A DNA stretch of 64,000 bases from Microlunatus flavus (GTDB taxonomy: Bacteria; Actinomycetota; Actinomycetes; Propionibacteriales; Propionibacteriaceae): positions 660,895 to 724,894 of the forward strand of contig NZ_FOFA01000002.1 in NCBI RefSeq assembly GCF_900110855.1. Reading direction: 5' to 3'. Shown here one piece after another: positions 62,334 to 64,000 of this stretch; the first letter of the stretch is position 1, and every line of letters begins with the position of its first letter. The position numbers were made by a program, and so were the translations under genes. Below the pieces are notes generated by a model that made no database searches, was not told the DNA's origin, and saw nothing but the letters and a program-made list of their open reading frames with translations.

Positions 62334-63602
62334 GTGAGCGACGTGCTGGACGAGCTGAAGTGGCGGGGCCTGCTGGCCAACTCGACCGACGAGGAGGCGC
62401 TGGCCGCGCACCTCGACGCGGGGCCGGTGACCTTCTACGTGGGGTTCGACCCGACGGCGCCGAGCCTGCACTTCGGCAACCTGGTGCAGCTCGTGGTCGC
62501 CCGGCTGCTCCAGCGCGGCGGCCACCGGCCGCTGCTGCTGGTGGGGGGCTCCACGGGGATGATCGGCGACCCCAAAGAGTCGGGGGAGCGGGTGCTCAGC
62601 AGCCCGGAGGTGGTGGCGGCACGGGTCGAGCGCATCCGCGAGCAGGTCGCGCGGTTCATCGACCTCGGCGGTGACAACCCCGCCCGGCTGGTGAACAACC
62701 TCGACTGGACAGGACCCATGTCGGTCCTGACCTTCCTGCGCGACGTCGGCAAGCACTTCCCGGTCAACCGGATGCTCGCCCGTGACGTCGTGCGCAACCG
62801 GCTGGAGGAGGGGATCTCCTACACGGAGTTCTCCTACGTGCTGCTGCAGTCGATGGACTTCCTCGAGCTGTTCCGGTCGCACGGCTGCACGCTGCAGTTC
62901 GGGGGCAGCGACCAGTGGGGCAACATGACCGCCGGGGTGGAGCTCGTCCGCCGGGCGGAGGGCGAGCGGGTCCACGCGATGGCCACCCCGCTGCTCACCA
63001 AGGCCGACGGGACCAAGTTCGGCAAGACGGAGAGCGGCACGGTCTGGCTCGACCCGGCCATGACGTCCCCGTACGCCTTCCACCAGTTCTTCCTCCAGGC
63101 CGAGGACGAGAAGGTCGTGGACTACCTCAAGGTGTTCTCCCCCCGGGGACGGGAGGAGATCGAGGAGCTCGCCCGCCAGACCCGCGAGGAGCCGTACCGC
63201 CGGGCGGCCCAGCGCGCGCTGGCGGACGACGTGACGGCTCTGGTCCACGGGGAGCCCGAGCGGGACGCGGCGGTGGCCGCCGGGCAGGCGCTGTTCGGTC
63301 AGCACGACCTGGCGGAGCTGCCCGAGCCGGTGCTCGCCGGCGTGGTCTCCGAGCTGGGTGGGGGTGAGGTCGACGTCGACACGGGCTGGCCGAGCGTGGC
63401 GGAGGTGCTGCAGGCGGGTGGCGTCGTGGCGAGCCGGTCGGCCGGACGCCGTGCGGCCGCCGAGGGCGGGGCGTACCTCAACAACCGTCGGGTGACCGAC
63501 GGGGATGCGCAGCTGTCCGCCGACGACCTCCTGCACGGCCGCTGGGTGATCGTGCGCCGGGGCAAGCGGACGGTCGGCGCCGTTACCATCAGCGGCACCT
63601 GA
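62334..63602 (+). CDS. tyrS: Tyrosyl-tRNA synthetase
   Basis: 422 residues from GTG 62334. A TAGGGT hexamer (62320-62325) that includes the argH stop ends 8 nt before it, suggesting its own leaderless promoter as well as read-through from arg. Class I core: H-F-G-N (HIGH variant, FDPTAPSLHFGN), YTEFSYVLLQSMDF, GGSDQWGN and K-F-G-K-T (KMSKS variant). The C-terminal S4-like RNA-binding domain (VAEVLQAGGVVASRSAGRRA... to the end) recognises the tRNA variable arm. Confidence 0.97.
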   Translation: MSDVLDELKWRGLLANSTDEEALAAHLDAGPVTFYVGFDPTAPSLHFGNLVQLVVARLLQRGGHRPLLLVGGSTGMIGDPKESGERVLSSPEVVAARVERIREQVARFIDLGGDNPARLVNNLDWTGPMSVLTFLRDVGKHFPVNRMLARDVVRNRLEEGISYTEFSYVLLQSMDFLELFRSHGCTLQFGGSDQWGNMTAGVELVRRAEGERVHAMATPLLTKADGTKFGKTESGTVWLDPAMTSPYAFHQFFLQAEDEKVVDYLKVFSPRGREEIEELARQTREEPYRRAAQRALADDVTALVHGEPERDAAVAAGQALFGQHDLAELPEPVLAGVVSELGGGEVDVDTGWPSVAEVLQAGGVVASRSAGRRAAAEGGAYLNNRRVTDGDAQLSADDLLHGRWVIVRRGKRTVGAVTISGT

Positions 63603-63619
63603 GCCGGCGTCCGTGGACG

Positions 63620-63655
63620 CTCCTGGGCGGTGTGAGAACGCCCACCGCCCAGGAG
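63620..63655 (+). terminator. tyrS terminator hairpin
   Basis: Perfect 12-bp stem CTCCTGGGCGGT (63620-63631)/ACCGCCCAGGAG (63644-63655) with a 12-nt loop, 17 nt after the tyrS stop. It ends exactly where the first rRNA promoter begins, so it insulates the rRNA operon. Confidence 0.8.
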
Positions 63656-63684
63656 TTGCCTGCGGCGTCATCTGGGCGTAATGT
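63656..63684 (+). promoter_or_regulatory. rRNA operon promoter P1
   Basis: -35 TTGCCT (63656-63661), 17-bp spacer, -10 TAATGT (63679-63684), followed by TCTTTC. Same -10 and spacing as the second promoter downstream. Confidence 0.65.
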
Positions 63685-63863
63685 TCTTTCTCGCCCCCCG
63701 GGGCAGCGGACGAGCAAGACAGTGGCCTTCGGGTCTGCTGGTGGACTCGGCCGGAACTGGGTGGGATCCACTGGGCCAAGGTTGTCCGGATAGGTGTGCG
63801 CTCTTGTCGAGCCCATCGATGCCGGTGCTGGCGGACGTCTGGTGGGGGTCGGGTCTGGCGGAT

Positions 63864-63892
63864 TTGCTTCGTCGGGGATGACCGGGTAATGT
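63864..63892 (+). promoter_or_regulatory. rRNA operon promoter P2
   Basis: -35 TTGCTT (63864-63869), 17-bp spacer, -10 TAATGT (63887-63892), followed by TTTACG. It lies about 208 bp downstream of P1 and just before the antitermination leader. Confidence 0.7.
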
Positions 63893-64000
63893 TTTACGAG
63901 TTGCCCCAAGCCGGGATGTGAGTCCCGTGTGCGGTGTGCGAGCGAAGTTTGAGAACTCAACAGCGTGCTTAAAAGTCAATGCCAAATAGCACTATCGAAC
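63893..64000 (+). other. Leader of an rRNA operon (16S gene beyond window)
   Basis: The stretch GTTTGAGAACTCAACAGCGT followed by a lower-GC segment (AAAAGTCAATGCCAAATAGC) is the conserved actinobacterial pre-16S leader with the boxA-like antitermination region. The local drop in GC is typical. The 16S rRNA itself would begin within a few hundred bases after position 64000, so it is not annotated here. The 179 bp between P1 and P2 (63685-63863) show no gene. Confidence 0.8.

Overview
This is about 64 kb of a very GC-rich actinobacterial chromosome. The lineage markers are mycothiol synthesis (mshC with its usual partners: a histidine phosphatase, a DUF3090 protein and an SCO1664-type protein), a DUF5703 protein, a probable F420-dependent LLM oxidoreductase, long-form HisG, and the LexA-controlled imuA'-imuB-dnaE2 mutasome. 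Many genes start with GTG directly after a -10 hexamer, and a 'CCCTGAGC...GAAGGG' intergenic palindrome of an actinobacterial kind is present. I see no phage, transposase, plasmid or CRISPR signature. The genus cannot be read from the sequence; a Propionibacteriales- or Kineosporiales-like organism is my guess.

Layout. 1-2557: end of yifB/comM, then dprA. 2.6-8.2 kb: a lipoprotein penicillin-binding protein, a small membrane protein, two acetyltransferases, a trans-aconitate methyltransferase-like gene and an RpiR regulator. 8.3-14.9 kb: an HNH endonuclease, then imuA'-imuB-dnaE2 behind a perfect SOS box. 15-19 kb: a CPBP membrane protease with a repetitive Pro-rich tail, a secreted endonuclease/exonuclease/phosphatase-family protein and an MFS transporter. 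19.2-28.5 kb: a catabolic island with a LacI regulator, a Dpp-type ABC importer (one permease fused to an ATPase), and the divergent pair RraA-like aldolase plus enolase-superfamily dehydratase. Both arms have recognisable promoters flanking a perfect LacI-type operator. 28.5-31.2 kb: katG and tRNA-Leu(GAG).

31.3-41.8 kb: an MFS transporter, an M20 peptidase, DUF5703, a lipoprotein, an aldo/keto reductase, an LLM oxidoreductase, a flavin-reductase-like protein, then the mycothiol-associated set ending in mshC. 42-44.7 kb: an FMN riboswitch, a RibM/PnuX-type riboflavin transporter, hisE and long-form hisG, then a PH-domain membrane protein. The rib biosynthesis genes that accompany this arrangement in streptomycetes are absent. 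44.7-48.6 kb: a small membrane protein, an SseB-like protein, and infC-rpmI-rplT-trmH behind an attenuator-like leader. 48.7-53.2 kb: aquaporin, pheS-pheT. 53.3-54.7 kb: a nested palindrome and a cytochrome P450 lying between pheT and the arginine operon. 54.7-62.3 kb: argCJBDFRH (no argG), mostly joined by 4-bp overlaps, with a probable ARG box at the promoter. 62.3-64 kb: tyrS, a terminator, two matching promoters and the leader of an rRNA operon whose 16S gene lies just past the window edge.

Most of the window is housekeeping. The parts most worth following up are the LacI/ABC/RraA/dehydratase island with its structured intergenic DNA, the infC attenuator, the reduced riboflavin-histidine block, and the consistent leaderless-promoter pattern.
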